DNA of 64,000 nt from Blastococcus capsensis (GCF_030165005.1 NZ_JASNNW010000001.1:310001-374000); one strand, 5' to 3'. Shown: positions 8,328 to 16,674, numbered from the stretch's first letter. A program made the numbers and translations. Notes: generated by a model from the letters alone, not told the origin.

Positions 8328-10901
8328 GTGCCCAGCCACGACGAGACCTCGCCCGTAGCACCGCGGGCCGGCTCGGTCCGCCGGCCGTCGGCCGCCCGTA
8401 CCCGCAGCACCGGTGGTGGAGGCGGGTCCGGCCGCCCCCCCGCCGGCGGGTCGGGTCGCCCGCCGGTCCCGGGGCGCCCGGGCTCGCGCGGTGGCACCAC
8501 CGCATCCCGGGGCGGCACTCCCGCCTCCCGCCGCCCGCCGGCGTCCCGCGGTGGCAGCGCCGCCGCCCGTCCGGCCGGCAAGGGCAAGGGCAAGGGCAAG
8601 GGCAAGGCGGCCCGCACCGCGAAGCAGCGCCGCAACCGCCGGCTGAAGATGGCCGCCGGCGTCATGGGTGGCCTGTTCGCGCTGCTCTGCGTCTTCGTCG
8701 GCGTCGTCTACGCCACCACCGAGGTGCCGAGCCCCGACTCCGTCTCCACCAAGCAGACGACGGTCCTCCACTACTCCGACGGCGTCACCGAGATGGCCCG
8801 CCTCGGCGACGAGAACCGGACGAACGTTCCGCTCGACCAGGTCAGCGAGGCGGCCCAGCGCGCGGTGCTCGCGGCGGAGAACCGCAGCTTCTACACCGAC
8901 CCCGGCATCTCGTTCACCGGCATCGTCCGGGCGGCCTGGAACAACCTGACCAGTGGCGAGACCCAGGGCGGTTCGACGATCACCCAGCAGTACGTCAAGA
9001 ACGCCTTCCTGACCCACGAGCAGACGTTCAGCCGCAAGTTCCAGGAGCTGTTCCTGGCCATCAAGCTGGACAACAACTTCTCGAAGGAGCAGATCCTCGA
9101 GAACTACCTGAACACCATCTACTACGGCCGTGGCGCCTACGGCATCGAGGCCGCGGCGAACACCTACTTCGGGGTCCCCGCCGCCGAGCTGACCCCGCAG
9201 CAGGGCGCCGTGCTCGCCGTACTCGTCCGCAGCCCGTCGGGCTACGACCCGGAGACCAACCCCGAGGGTGCGCAGGACCGCTGGGGGCTGGTGCTCGACG
9301 CGATGGTCGAGGAGGGCTGGCTGACCGCCGAGGAGCGGGCGGCCTCGGTGTACCCGACCGTGCTGCCCAGGACCGGCAGCGCCCTGGGCATCCCCGAGGG
9401 CCCGGAGGGCCTGATCGTGCAGCAGGTGATCGACGAGCTCCTGGGGAAGGGCTACGACGAGCAGCAGCTCAACGCCGGCGGCATGCAGATCACCACGACG
9501 ATCAGCAAGCCGGCGCAGGACGCCGCGGTGGCCGCCGTGCAGCAGGTCATGGAGGGTGAGCCCGAGAACCTGCGGGAGGCGCTGGTCTCCATGGACCCGC
9601 AGACCGGCGCGGTCATCGCCTACTACGGCGGTCCGCAGGGCGCCGGCCAGGGAGTCATCGACTACGCGACAGCGCAGCGGCAGCCCGGATCCTCGGTCAA
9701 GCCCTACGTCCTGGCCGCGGCCCTGGAGCAGGGCATCGGCATCCAGGCGCGCCGCGACGGCAGCTCGCCGCAGGAGTTCGACGACCGGCCCGGTCTGCCG
9801 GTGACCAACTCCGGGAACGCCAGCTGCGCGGCCTGCACGCTGACCGAGGCCATGACCAAGTCGCTCAACACGACCTTCTACGGGCTGGCCTACGAGGTGG
9901 GCCCGGAGAAGGTGCGAGAGGTCATCCGCGCGGCCACCGGTCTGCCGGACGTGTGGGACTCGGGGATCCTGGCGGACAAGAAGGTCCTGGTGAGCGGTGA
10001 AGGCTCCACCGGGTCCTCGATCGGCATCGGCGAGTACGAGCTCCGCCCCTTCGACCAGGCGCAGGGCTTCGCCACCCTGGCAGCCGGGGGCGTCTTCCGG
10101 GACGCGTACTTCGTGTCGAAGGTGACCGACGGCGCCGGCGCGGTGCTCCACGAGCAGCCGGGCCAGGCGGGCGAGCAGGTGCTGCCGGCCGACGTCGTAA
10201 ACGACGTCACCGTGGCCCTGAAGGACGTCGCGTCCTACTCGCGCCGGGACCTGGACGGTGACCGGGAGGTCGCCGCCAAGACCGGTACCCAGGGGCTCGA
10301 CCGGGACAACAACTCCGACGCCTGGATGGTCGGCTACACCCCGTCGGTCGCCACCGCGGTGTGGATGGGCAACGACTCCCCCCGCGACCCGATCATCGAC
10401 TCCCGGGAGCGGATCGTCTACGGCGCCGGCCTGCCCGGCGCCATCTGGCAGGAGTACATGAACGCCGTCCTCGCCGGGACGCCGGAGGAGGACCTGCCGG
10501 ACAAGGCCCTGATCAAGGGGGACACGGGCAACGGCGTGGAGCTCCCGGAGCCCGAGCCGGCGCCCCGGCCGGAGCCCCGGCCGGAGCCGGCGCCCCGGCC
10601 GGTGGTCGTCGACACCGACGGGGACGGCGTCCCGGACGACAAGGACTACTCGCCGCGGGATCCCTCGGTGACCACGAAGCCGAAGCCGAAGCTGGTGGAC
10701 GCCGACGGGGACGGGGTCCTGTCCGACAAGGATCCCGACGACAACGACGCCAACGTCCCGAATCCGCAGCCAGAGTCGGAGCCGGAGCCAGCGCCGGAGC
10801 CGGTGGTCGAGGAGCCGGTTGAGCAGCTACCGGGCGCGCCCGCGCCGCCCGGTGACGGCAACGGTGGCGGCAACGGTGGCGGGAACGGCAGCCAGGGCTG
10901 A
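8328..10901 (+). CDS. ponA: class A penicillin-binding protein (transglycosylase/transpeptidase)
   Basis: Polymerises and cross-links peptidoglycan at the outer face of the membrane. The 857-residue protein starts at GTG 8328, 7 bases after AGGAAGGGG. Order: basic, Gly/Arg/Lys-rich cytoplasmic tail (with a GKGKGKGK run), one membrane anchor (about 110-130), GT51 transglycosylase with catalytic Glu near 184 (AAENRSFY) and GGSTITQQ, then the transpeptidase domain with SxxK at S455-K458, SLN at 512-514 and KTG at 651-653. The C-terminus is unusual: Pro/Glu-rich segments enclose two DxDGDGxxxDxD calcium-loop motifs (VDTDGDGVPDDKD, VDADGDGVLSDKD) like thrombospondin type 3 repeats, followed by a Gly/Asn tail. 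Same neighbours as mycobacterial ponA1. Confidence 0.96.
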   Translation: MPSHDETSPVAPRAGSVRRPSAARTRSTGGGGGSGRPPAGGSGRPPVPGRPGSRGGTTASRGGTPASRRPPASRGGSAAARPAGKGKGKGKGKAARTAKQRRNRRLKMAAGVMGGLFALLCVFVGVVYATTEVPSPDSVSTKQTTVLHYSDGVTEMARLGDENRTNVPLDQVSEAAQRAVLAAENRSFYTDPGISFTGIVRAAWNNLTSGETQGGSTITQQYVKNAFLTHEQTFSRKFQELFLAIKLDNNFSKEQILENYLNTIYYGRGAYGIEAAANTYFGVPAAELTPQQGAVLAVLVRSPSGYDPETNPEGAQDRWGLVLDAMVEEGWLTAEERAASVYPTVLPRTGSALGIPEGPEGLIVQQVIDELLGKGYDEQQLNAGGMQITTTISKPAQDAAVAAVQQVMEGEPENLREALVSMDPQTGAVIAYYGGPQGAGQGVIDYATAQRQPGSSVKPYVLAAALEQGIGIQARRDGSSPQEFDDRPGLPVTNSGNASCAACTLTEAMTKSLNTTFYGLAYEVGPEKVREVIRAATGLPDVWDSGILADKKVLVSGEGSTGSSIGIGEYELRPFDQAQGFATLAAGGVFRDAYFVSKVTDGAGAVLHEQPGQAGEQVLPADVVNDVTVALKDVASYSRRDLDGDREVAAKTGTQGLDRDNNSDAWMVGYTPSVATAVWMGNDSPRDPIIDSRERIVYGAGLPGAIWQEYMNAVLAGTPEEDLPDKALIKGDTGNGVELPEPEPAPRPEPRPEPAPRPVVVDTDGDGVPDDKDYSPRDPSVTTKPKPKLVDADGDGVLSDKDPDDNDANVPNPQPESEPEPAPEPVVEEPVEQLPGAPAPPGDGNGGGNGGGNGSQG

Positions 10902-10925
10902 TCCTCCATCCCGCACACTGCTCCC

Positions 10926-12431
10926 ATGAGCAGCACCACCACGGGCCCGTCCGCCACCGCGGACGGGCCCGTGGTCGTTCCACGTGGAACGCGGGCGGCC
11001 GAGCGGCCGGACCGGGTGATCCCGTCGTGGGACGACCCGGTCGTCCGACAGGCCAGCGAGGCCGTCGGAGGACCGTGGGGCCGGTTCGCCGACACCGGCC
11101 GTGCGCTGTTCTGGACGCCGCTGCGGGTGTGCCTGCTCCTCACCACGCTCGCCGCGGCCGTGGCCTGGCTGAAGCAGGCGCCGTGCTCCGACGGCAACTG
11201 GGTGGGCTTCCTGCAGTACACCCACCTCTGCTACTCGGACGGGGTTCCGCTGTTCGCCCTGTACGGGCTGGGTGAGGGGGCGCTCCCCTACCTGGACTCC
11301 CCCGTCGAGTACCCGGTCCTCACCGGCGGCTTCATGGCCGTGGCGGCCGCGCTCTCCGCCCTGTACGACCGTGCGGCGACCGCTTCGGATCTGCTGCCGG
11401 CCGTGCCGGAGGTGCAGAGCTACTACGCCGTCACCTGCCTGCTGCTGACGGCGTGCGCCTTCCTGGTCGTCCGGAGCACGCTGGCGCTCGCCGGTCGCCG
11501 GCCCTGGGACGCCGCCATGATCGGGCTGTCCCCGCTGCTGGTCGTGCACGCCTTCACCAACTGGGACCTGTTCGCCGTGGCTCTGGCCGGCCTGGGCCTG
11601 TGGGCCTGGGCGCGCTCGCGACCGGTGCTGGCCGGCACCCTCCTGGGCCTGGGTGCGGCCGCCAAGCTCTACCCGGTGCTCCTGCTGCTGACGCTGTTCC
11701 TGCTCTGCCTGCGGGCGGGCCGGCTGCGCACGTGGGTGCGGACGGCCGCGGCGGCCCTGGTGGCCTGGCTGGCGGTCGACGTGCCCGTCGCGCTGCTGGC
11801 ACCGGAGACCTGGTCCCGCTTCTTCAGCCTCAACCGCACCCGGCCGGTCGACCCGGACAGCCTCTGGAACATCGCCCTGCACCTGAGCGGGAACCGGCTG
11901 TTCGACGGGCCCCTGGCCGAGGGCGAGACGCCGACCGTGCTGAACTCCGTCGTCGCCGTCACCCTGCTGGCGGGCGTGGCCGCGGTGGCGTGGCTGACGC
12001 GCGTCGCCCCGGTCCGCCCACGGGTGGCCCAGGTGGCCTTCCTGCTGGTGGCGGTGTTCCTGCTGACCAACAAGGTCTGGAGCCCGCAGTACTCGCTGTG
12101 GCTGCTGCCCCTGGCGGTGCTGGCCCGCCCGCGGTGGCGGTCGCTGCTCGCCTGGCAGGCCACCGAGGCGCTGCTGTGGGTGCCCCGGATGCTCTGGTAC
12201 CTCGCCCCGGAGAACAACGGCGTCGACGTGGAGTGGTTCTTCCTCGCGGTGACCGTGCGGGACGTCGCCGTCGTCGTGCTGATGGCGTTGGTCGTGCGGG
12301 ACGTGCTCGACCCCGACCGGGACGTCGTCCGGACCAGCTGGCCCGGCGTCGACGACCCGGGCGGGGGCCCGCTGGACCACGCCCCCGACCGCGTCCCCCC
12401 GCGGCCGGCGCGCCATGATCAGCTCACCTGA
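10926..12431 (+). CDS. GT87-like polytopic membrane glycosyltransferase (Rv0051-like)
   Basis: A 501-residue protein with about ten membrane helices, resembling the DUF2029/GT87 group of GT-C glycosyltransferases that use polyprenyl-phosphate sugars. Motifs include PYLDSPVEYPVLTGGF after helix 1 and NWDLFAVAL and LGLGAAAKLYPVLLL, typical of this family. It follows ponA with 24 bases between, as in Mycobacterium. No clear ribosome site precedes ATG 10926, and a perfect 17-bp hairpin and a parS-like site lie in the first 65 bases of this frame; GTG 10971 is a possible alternative start. The acceptor is unknown but is expected to be a cell-envelope glycan. Confidence 0.82.
   Translation: MSSTTTGPSATADGPVVVPRGTRAAERPDRVIPSWDDPVVRQASEAVGGPWGRFADTGRALFWTPLRVCLLLTTLAAAVAWLKQAPCSDGNWVGFLQYTHLCYSDGVPLFALYGLGEGALPYLDSPVEYPVLTGGFMAVAAALSALYDRAATASDLLPAVPEVQSYYAVTCLLLTACAFLVVRSTLALAGRRPWDAAMIGLSPLLVVHAFTNWDLFAVALAGLGLWAWARSRPVLAGTLLGLGAAAKLYPVLLLLTLFLLCLRAGRLRTWVRTAAAALVAWLAVDVPVALLAPETWSRFFSLNRTRPVDPDSLWNIALHLSGNRLFDGPLAEGETPTVLNSVVAVTLLAGVAAVAWLTRVAPVRPRVAQVAFLLVAVFLLTNKVWSPQYSLWLLPLAVLARPRWRSLLAWQATEALLWVPRMLWYLAPENNGVDVEWFFLAVTVRDVAVVVLMALVVRDVLDPDRDVVRTSWPGVDDPGGGPLDHAPDRVPPRPARHDQLT
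10938..10975. terminator. perfect 17-bp hairpin at the ponA/GT87 junction
   Basis: Bases 10938-10954 pair perfectly with 10959-10975 around a CACC loop. It may terminate the ponA message or act in the leader of the next gene, if that gene starts later than 10926. No T-tract follows. It is immediately followed by a parS-like site. Confidence 0.55.
10977..10990. promoter_or_regulatory. parS: parS-like palindrome, copy 2
   Basis: GTTCCACGTGGAAC, identical to copies at 55 and 35451, one base after the 10938-10975 hairpin. Confidence 0.7.
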
Positions 12432-12497
12432 TCATCAATGGTCATACCTCAGCGTGGGCAGTGAGGGAGGGCTGCCCCAGGTGCGGGAGGACGGACG

Positions 12498-13152
12498 CTA
12501 GGCCAGCGCTTCGCGCAGGAGGGCGATCGCTTCGGCGTGGCTCGCCTCGTCGCCGGGGGTCTCCAGCACGACGGGGCAGTCGGCGCGCCGTGCCACCTCG
12601 AGCAGCAGGTCGGCCGGGATCTCACCGCCGGCGAGGGGCGCGTGCCGGTCCCGCCCCGAGCCGGCGCGGTCGCGGCTGTTGTCGAGGTGCACCAGGTCGA
12701 TGCGGCCGGTGACCGCGCGCACCGCCTCGGCGACGGTGGCCAGGTCCCAGCCAGCGGCCCAGGCGTGACAGGTGTCCAGCACGAAACCGGTGCCGAACTC
12801 GCCGACCGCTTCCCACAGCCGGCCGATCACGTCCAGGTCTCGGGTCATGGCGTTGCCACCGCCGGCGGTGTTCTCGATCAGCACCGGCACCGGGAAGCCA
12901 CCCTGGTCGGCCTGGCGGGCGAAGGTCTTGTGCCAGTTGTCCACGCCGACGGCCGGGTCGCCCTTCGCCAGCACGTGTTCGCCGTGCACCACCAGGCCGC
13001 GGGCGCCGACGGCGGCGGCCGCCCGCGCATGCTGGTCGAGCAGCTTGCGGCTGGCGGATGCGGTTGTTCGTCGACGCGACGTCGAGCAGGTAGGGCGCGT
13101 GGACCACGACCAGCACGTCGCCCACGTGTACGCCGATCGGGTGCAGACCCAT
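12498..13152 (-). pseudogene. endonuclease IV (Nfo/End) relic: internal deletion plus frameshift
   Basis: Remnant of the AP endonuclease IV of base-excision repair. Reading from 13152, MGLHPIGVHVGD resembles the family N-terminus (IGxHV) but runs straight into VVVHAPYLLDVASTNN; the roughly 45 residues normally between these parts are missing. At about 13045-13050 the frame breaks within NNRIR-SRKLLDQ; the rest is clear in another frame (12498-12992): VVHGEHVL, VLIENTAGGGNAM, GFVLDTCHAWAAG, IDLVHLDNSRD, GSGRDRHAPLAGG, all metal-site blocks of the family. Two lesions suggest a true pseudogene rather than one sequencing error. A C-terminal product of 164 residues could start at GTG 12992 but would lack half the barrel. 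Confidence 0.7.
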
Positions 13153-13277
13153 GCTCGGACTCCCGATTCCGGATCAGCTCGAGGTTCATCCGTATCGCCC
13201 GGGCCACATCATCGTTCTCAACGTGACGAGGGTTACTCACCGGTAAGGGTGAGGTGTCCAGGTGGAGGTAGGCAAAC

Positions 13278-14333
13278 ATGGCAACGGGTCGCATCCGTCG
13301 CTCGGCCCGTCGCGGTATCGCCGTGGCCGTCCTCGCCTGGCTGGGCGTGGCCGGGGCTTCCGTCGTGGCGCCACTCGCCCTCGCCACCCCCTCGGTCACC
13401 GTCCCGATCCGGGACCTGACCGCACCGGTGGTCTCCGTGGACGCCGGCGGCTCCGTCACGTTCGTCAACGAGATCCAGGACAAGACGGTCCAGGTCGGTG
13501 GCGGCGGCCTGCTGCCGACGCTGGTCAGCGTCACGGCGTCCACCGAGGTCACGCTCGGTCTCCCCTCGGGCGAGAAGCTGCTCACCGCACCCGGCACCCC
13601 CGGGGCCTCGGTCACCGAGCGCTTCGACCGCAGCTGCGCCACCTGCACCATCACCTACGCCTACGAGCTGCAGAGCAACGGCTCGCTCACCGCGCCCCTC
13701 ACCGACGCCGCGCTCGAGGCCCTCCCGCCGCTGCCCGCGCCCACGCCCTTCGTCGTCAACACGATCCTGCCGGCCGTGCCGAACCTGCAGGGAGCGAACC
13801 TGCCCCCGCTGCCGGCGGTCAGCCTGCCGCCGCTGCCGACCAGGCCACCCGCGCCGCCCGCGCCGTCCGCGCCCCTCGCGCCGCCCGCGCCCGGCGATGA
13901 CCGCGAGGAGGCGGTCGTCCAGACCCCGCCCGCCGCCCCTCCGGCGATGCAGGACCCGCCGGGCAGCCAGTACACGTACGACGTCGGCGCCGGTGCGGTC
14001 CGGCTGTCCCCCTCGGACACCACTGCGGCCGCAGCCTTCGACCCCTCGCGTCTCGTCGTGCCAGGGCAGAGGCTCGGCGGTGCCGACCGGGCCGGCTCGG
14101 CCGGTGCCGGTGGGGTCGCCGGCTCCTACGACGGGGCCTCGGTCCCGGTCTTCGGCCAGCTGGCCGGCCTGGACCCCCCCGCCCCGGACGAGGGCGCCAC
14201 GAGCGAGGTCGTCACGGCGTCGGAGGCCCGACCGCTGACGCTGCCGGCCGCCGCGCTCGCCGCGGTCGTCGCACTGGCCGCGGTCACCACCGCCCTCGTC
14301 CGCACCTCGCAGGCGGCCCGCGAATCGCGCTGA
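13278..14333 (+). CDS. secreted, C-terminally anchored proline-rich protein
   Basis: A 351-residue protein with no recognised family. The ATG has a good GGAGGT site. It has a signal peptide (about 1-37, ending LALATPSV), a beta-rich domain of about 100 residues with one Cys pair (CATC near 120) that recalls a cupredoxin-like or blue-copper-type fold without the copper ligands being recognisable, a long Pro/Ala linker (LPPLPxx repeats, about 150-220), a Gly/Ala-rich segment, and a C-terminal membrane helix followed by a basic tail (RTSQAARESR). That layout fits a cell-surface protein anchored in the membrane. Function unknown. A 15-bp hairpin terminator follows. Confidence 0.65.
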   Translation: MATGRIRRSARRGIAVAVLAWLGVAGASVVAPLALATPSVTVPIRDLTAPVVSVDAGGSVTFVNEIQDKTVQVGGGGLLPTLVSVTASTEVTLGLPSGEKLLTAPGTPGASVTERFDRSCATCTITYAYELQSNGSLTAPLTDAALEALPPLPAPTPFVVNTILPAVPNLQGANLPPLPAVSLPPLPTRPPAPPAPSAPLAPPAPGDDREEAVVQTPPAAPPAMQDPPGSQYTYDVGAGAVRLSPSDTTAAAAFDPSRLVVPGQRLGGADRAGSAGAGGVAGSYDGASVPVFGQLAGLDPPAPDEGATSEVVTASEARPLTLPAAALAAVVALAAVTTALVRTSQAARESR

Positions 14334-14393
14334 GCCTGAGCACATCCGTCCCGGCCGCCGGGCAGTCGCCCGGACCCGGACATGCGCCGGTAC

Positions 14394-14426
14394 GCGGCCG
14401 TCGTCCCCCCAGGGGACGGCGGCCGC
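14394..14426 (+). terminator. hairpin terminator after the secreted protein gene
   Basis: Bases 14394-14408 pair with 14412-14426 (15 bp, one wobble, 3-base loop). The hairpin lies about 60 bases after the stop codon and before the rpsF promoter region. No T-tract, as is common in GC-rich genomes. Confidence 0.65.
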
Positions 14427-14472
14427 GCTCGTCCGCCGGCCGGGGCGCTCCGCGGCGCTGGTAGGGTGGTGA

Positions 14473-14502
14473 GCGCGCGTTCCGGCTCATGCCGGGGCGC
14501 GC
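14473..14502 (+). promoter_or_regulatory. hairpin in the rpsF leader
   Basis: Stem GCGCGC (14473-14478) with GCGCGC (14497-14502) and inner CCGGC/GCCGG, with an asymmetric bulge, about 70 bases before rpsF. A TAGGGT -10-like hexamer lies just upstream (14462-14467). It could be an S6:S18-type autoregulatory leader, but the diagnostic bulge is not clear. Confidence 0.35.
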
Positions 14503-14570
14503 GACGCGTGTACGACCCTCCTGCTGCAGATGTCCTGCAGCCGCTGAGACCAGAGGAGGTGGGGTTCTCC

Positions 14571-14861
14571 GTGCGTCACTACGAACTGATGGTCATCCTC
14601 GACCCCGATCTCGAGGAGCGCACGATCGCGCCCTCGCTCGACCGGTTCCTGACCGTCATCACCAAGTCCGGTGGGACGGTCGGCAAGGTCGACATCTGGG
14701 GCCGTCGCCGCATGGCCTACGAGATCGACAAGCAGGCCGAGGGCATCTACGCGGTCATCGACATCGATGCCGAGCCCGCCGCCGTCTCCGAGCTCGACCG
14801 GCAGCTCAACCTGAACGAGTCGGTCCTGCGCACGAAGCTGATGCGGCCCGAGGTCCACTGA
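14571..14861 (+). CDS. rpsF: 30S ribosomal protein S6
   Basis: Binds S18 in the platform of the small ribosomal subunit. The product is 96 residues, normal for the family, starting at GTG 14571 behind a near-perfect AGGAGGTGGGG site; the longer upstream frame is rejected. Conserved blocks are [30 protein letters not shown] and EGIYAVIDI. First gene of the rpsF-ssb-rpsR-rplI cluster; ssb begins 2 bases after its stop. Confidence 0.98.
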   Translation: MRHYELMVILDPDLEERTIAPSLDRFLTVITKSGGTVGKVDIWGRRRMAYEIDKQAEGIYAVIDIDAEPAAVSELDRQLNLNESVLRTKLMRPEVH

Positions 14862-14863
14862 CC

Positions 14864-15355
14864 ATGGCCGGCGAAACCGTCATCACCGTCATCGGCAACC
14901 TGACCGCCGATCCGGAGCTGCGCTTCACGCCGTCGGGCGCCGCCGTCGCCAACTTCACCGTGGCCTCCACGCCGCGGACCTTCGACCGTCAGTCGCAGGA
15001 GTGGAAGGACGGCGAGGCGCTGTTCCTCCGCTGCAACGTGTGGCGCCAGGCGGCCGAGAACGTCGCCGAGTCGCTGACCCGCGGATCGCGGGTCATCGTC
15101 AGCGGCCGGCTGAAGCAGCGCTCCTTCGACACGAAGGAAGGCGAGAAGCGCACCGTCATCGAGCTGGAGGTCGACGAGATCGGCCCGTCGCTCCGCTACG
15201 CGACCGCCAAGGTCACCCGCGCCTCGCGCGGTGAGGGCGGTGGCAGCTTCGGCGGCGGCGGCGGTGGCGGCGGTGGCGGCTTCGGTGGTGGCGGCGGCGG
15301 GGCGAGCGACCCGTGGTCCACGCCCGCCGGGCCGTCCGACGAACCGCCGTTCTGA
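14864..15355 (+). CDS. ssb: single-stranded DNA-binding protein
   Basis: Coats single-stranded DNA during replication, repair and recombination. The 163-residue protein has the OB fold in residues 1-115 ([48 protein letters not shown]), a Gly-rich linker with long Gly runs (about 122-145), and the acidic tip DEPPF that recruits partner proteins. It starts at ATG 14864, two bases after rpsF. Cotranscribed with rpsF and rpsR, the usual bacterial arrangement. Confidence 0.98.
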   Translation: MAGETVITVIGNLTADPELRFTPSGAAVANFTVASTPRTFDRQSQEWKDGEALFLRCNVWRQAAENVAESLTRGSRVIVSGRLKQRSFDTKEGEKRTVIELEVDEIGPSLRYATAKVTRASRGEGGGSFGGGGGGGGGGFGGGGGGASDPWSTPAGPSDEPPF

Positions 15356-15396
15356 TCCCCCACTTCCTCTTTCACTGAATCTCTCTGGAGAACCAG

Positions 15397-15633
15397 GTGC
15401 CCAAGCCCCCTGTTCGCAAGCCCAAGAAGAAGGTCTGCCAGTTCTGCAAGGACAAGGCGACCTACATCGACTACAAGGACACGACCCTGCTGCGGAAGTT
15501 CATCTCCGACCGCGGCAAGATCCGTGCCCGCCGCGTCAGCGGCAACTGCAGCCAGCACCAGCGCGACGTCGCAACGGCCGTGAAGAACAGCCGTGAGATG
15601 GCGCTGCTGCCCTACACCTCGACGGCGCGCTGA
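15397..15633 (+). CDS. rpsR: 30S ribosomal protein S18 (cysteine-containing form)
   Basis: A 78-residue S18 that pairs with S6 in the small subunit. Starts at GTG 15397 after CTGGAGAACC. Conserved blocks are [19 protein letters not shown] and [12 protein letters not shown]. It keeps CxxC (CQFC, residues 14-17) and a later Cys, so it is the zinc-binding C+ paralogue type; actinobacteria may carry a Cys-free copy elsewhere. Separated from rplI by 2 bases. Confidence 0.97.
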   Translation: MPKPPVRKPKKKVCQFCKDKATYIDYKDTTLLRKFISDRGKIRARRVSGNCSQHQRDVATAVKNSREMALLPYTSTAR

Positions 15634-15635
15634 TC

Positions 15636-16091
15636 ATGAGCACGATGAAGCTGATCCTCACGCAGGAGGTCACCGGTCTCGGCTCCTCCGGCGACACCGT
15701 CGAGGTCAAGGGCGGCTACGGCCGCAACTACCTCCTGCCCCGCGGGCTGGCCATCCAGGCCACCCGGGGTGCCGAGAAGCAGGTCGAGTCCTTGCGCCGG
15801 GCGCGGGCCGCCCGCGACGTGCGGTCCCTCGAGGAGGCGCAGGCCGTGGCCGGTCGCCTGGGCGGGCTCACCGTCCGCGTGCCGGCTCGCGCCGGTGACG
15901 GCGGCCGCCTGTTCGGCCGGGTCACCACCGCCGACGTCGCCGCCGCGGTCACCGCGGCCGGTGGCCCGGAGCTCGACCGTCGCCGGATCGAGCTGCCCAG
16001 CAGCATCAAGACCACCGGCCAGCACACCGTCACCGTGCGGGTGCACCCAGAGGTCACCTCCCAGCTGACGATCGACGTCGTCGCCGGCTGA
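15636..16091 (+). CDS. rplI: 50S ribosomal protein L9
   Basis: A 151-residue large-subunit protein that helps keep reading frame and stability at the L1 side. The N-terminal signature [21 protein letters not shown] and [13 protein letters not shown] is unmistakable, followed by the connecting helix (about 42-75) and the C-terminal domain ending [15 protein letters not shown]. Met4 (15645) could also serve as the start. Last gene of the ribosomal/SSB cluster. Confidence 0.98.
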   Translation: MSTMKLILTQEVTGLGSSGDTVEVKGGYGRNYLLPRGLAIQATRGAEKQVESLRRARAARDVRSLEEAQAVAGRLGGLTVRVPARAGDGGRLFGRVTTADVAAAVTAAGGPELDRRRIELPSSIKTTGQHTVTVRVHPEVTSQLTIDVVAG

Positions 16092-16094
16092 TTC

Positions 16095-16152
16095 AAGGAC
16101 CCTCCTGCCCCCACCGCTCGCACGCTCGCGGCGGGACCCTGCAGGAGGGCCT
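16095..16152. repeat. dispersed palindromic intergenic element, copy B
   Basis: Outer arms CCCTCCTGC (16100-16108) and GCAGGAGGG (16141-16149) enclose a GC-rich core with CTCGCACGCTCGCGGCGGG. It shares most bases with copy A at 5372-5428. It begins just after the rplI stop, so it could fold as a terminator. Confidence 0.7.
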
Positions 16153-16177
16153 GACGCGCCCATGTGGCGTGCACCGT

Positions 16178-16217
16178 CCCCGAGGGGCGTCGGACTGCGG
16201 TCCGGCGCCCCTCGGGG
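16178..16217 (+). terminator. long hairpin downstream of rplI
   Basis: CCCCGAGGGGCG (16178-16189) pairs with CGCCCCTCGGGG (16206-16217). After one T-G pair, inner CGGAC pairs with GTCCG around a 4-base loop, giving an 18-bp stem. Likely end of the ribosomal operon message. Confidence 0.65.
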
Positions 16218-16654
16218 CGTCTCAGGGTCCCTGCGGGGGACAGCTCGGTATGGGCCGTGCGGGGACCGCCGATGCGGCGCAGGGTGGGTTCCTTGCCCCT
16301 GGTGGGCCTGCAGCACGCCCACTGCGGGAGCAGCGCCACCAGAGCGGGTCGGACCGCGCCGGTCGCTTCCGCGCACCGCTGTGACTCGTGGTGCGACGCG
16401 GGAAGATTTCTTCCGGGGAATCTTGGGTCCACATCCGGCGTGCGGCGTCCGTGCAGGTCAGCCCGGTGGCTGGTGCACAGGTGGCCGCTGCGTCCCCCGA
16501 TCCGTCCACATGTCGACACGCCTCCGTCCACCGACTTGTCCACAAGTTGTGCAGATCGGGGTGCACAGCGGTGGTGGACTCTCCCGCCGCAGCTTCCTAA
16601 CGTCCTCTCTGGCCGCCGGCGGGACGGAACTGTCAGTCCGCTCCGGTAGGCAAT

Positions 16655-16674
16655 GACCGAACGGACGTTCGGTC
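16655..16674. promoter_or_regulatory. TetR-type operator-like palindrome upstream of dnaB
   Basis: GACCGAAC and GTTCGGTC (8-base arms, 4-base centre) lie about 80 bases before the dnaB start. Size and symmetry resemble sites of TetR-family repressors; no such regulator gene is adjacent. Confidence 0.45.

Noticed and set aside
8310-10151. A 613-codon open frame antisense to the penicillin-binding protein gene
   Set aside because: Leu/Val/Arg/Gly-rich with no domain; third-position GC bias creates such frames opposite real genes. The same applies to the long antisense frames at 911-2416, 10827-12416, 17474-19501 and 27477-29987.
12415-12435. Inverted repeat ATGATCA...TGATCAT at the end of the GT87 gene as a terminator
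   Set aside because: Only 7 bp, AT-containing and partly inside the coding region; too weak to claim.
13221-13260. CTCACC...GGTGAG inverted repeat before the secreted protein gene as an operator
   Set aside because: Six-base arms in repetitive GGT/ACC sequence are expected by chance.
16536-16544. DnaA box and possible replication origin upstream of dnaB
   Set aside because: Only one good TTGTCCACA is present; an origin needs a cluster of boxes next to dnaA/dnaN, which are not in the window.
16162-16656. Overlapping open frames in the rplI-dnaB gap
   Set aside because: Composition is Arg/Pro/Gly-rich in all frames, there is no ribosome site, and the region is crossed by hairpins. I treat it as non-coding.
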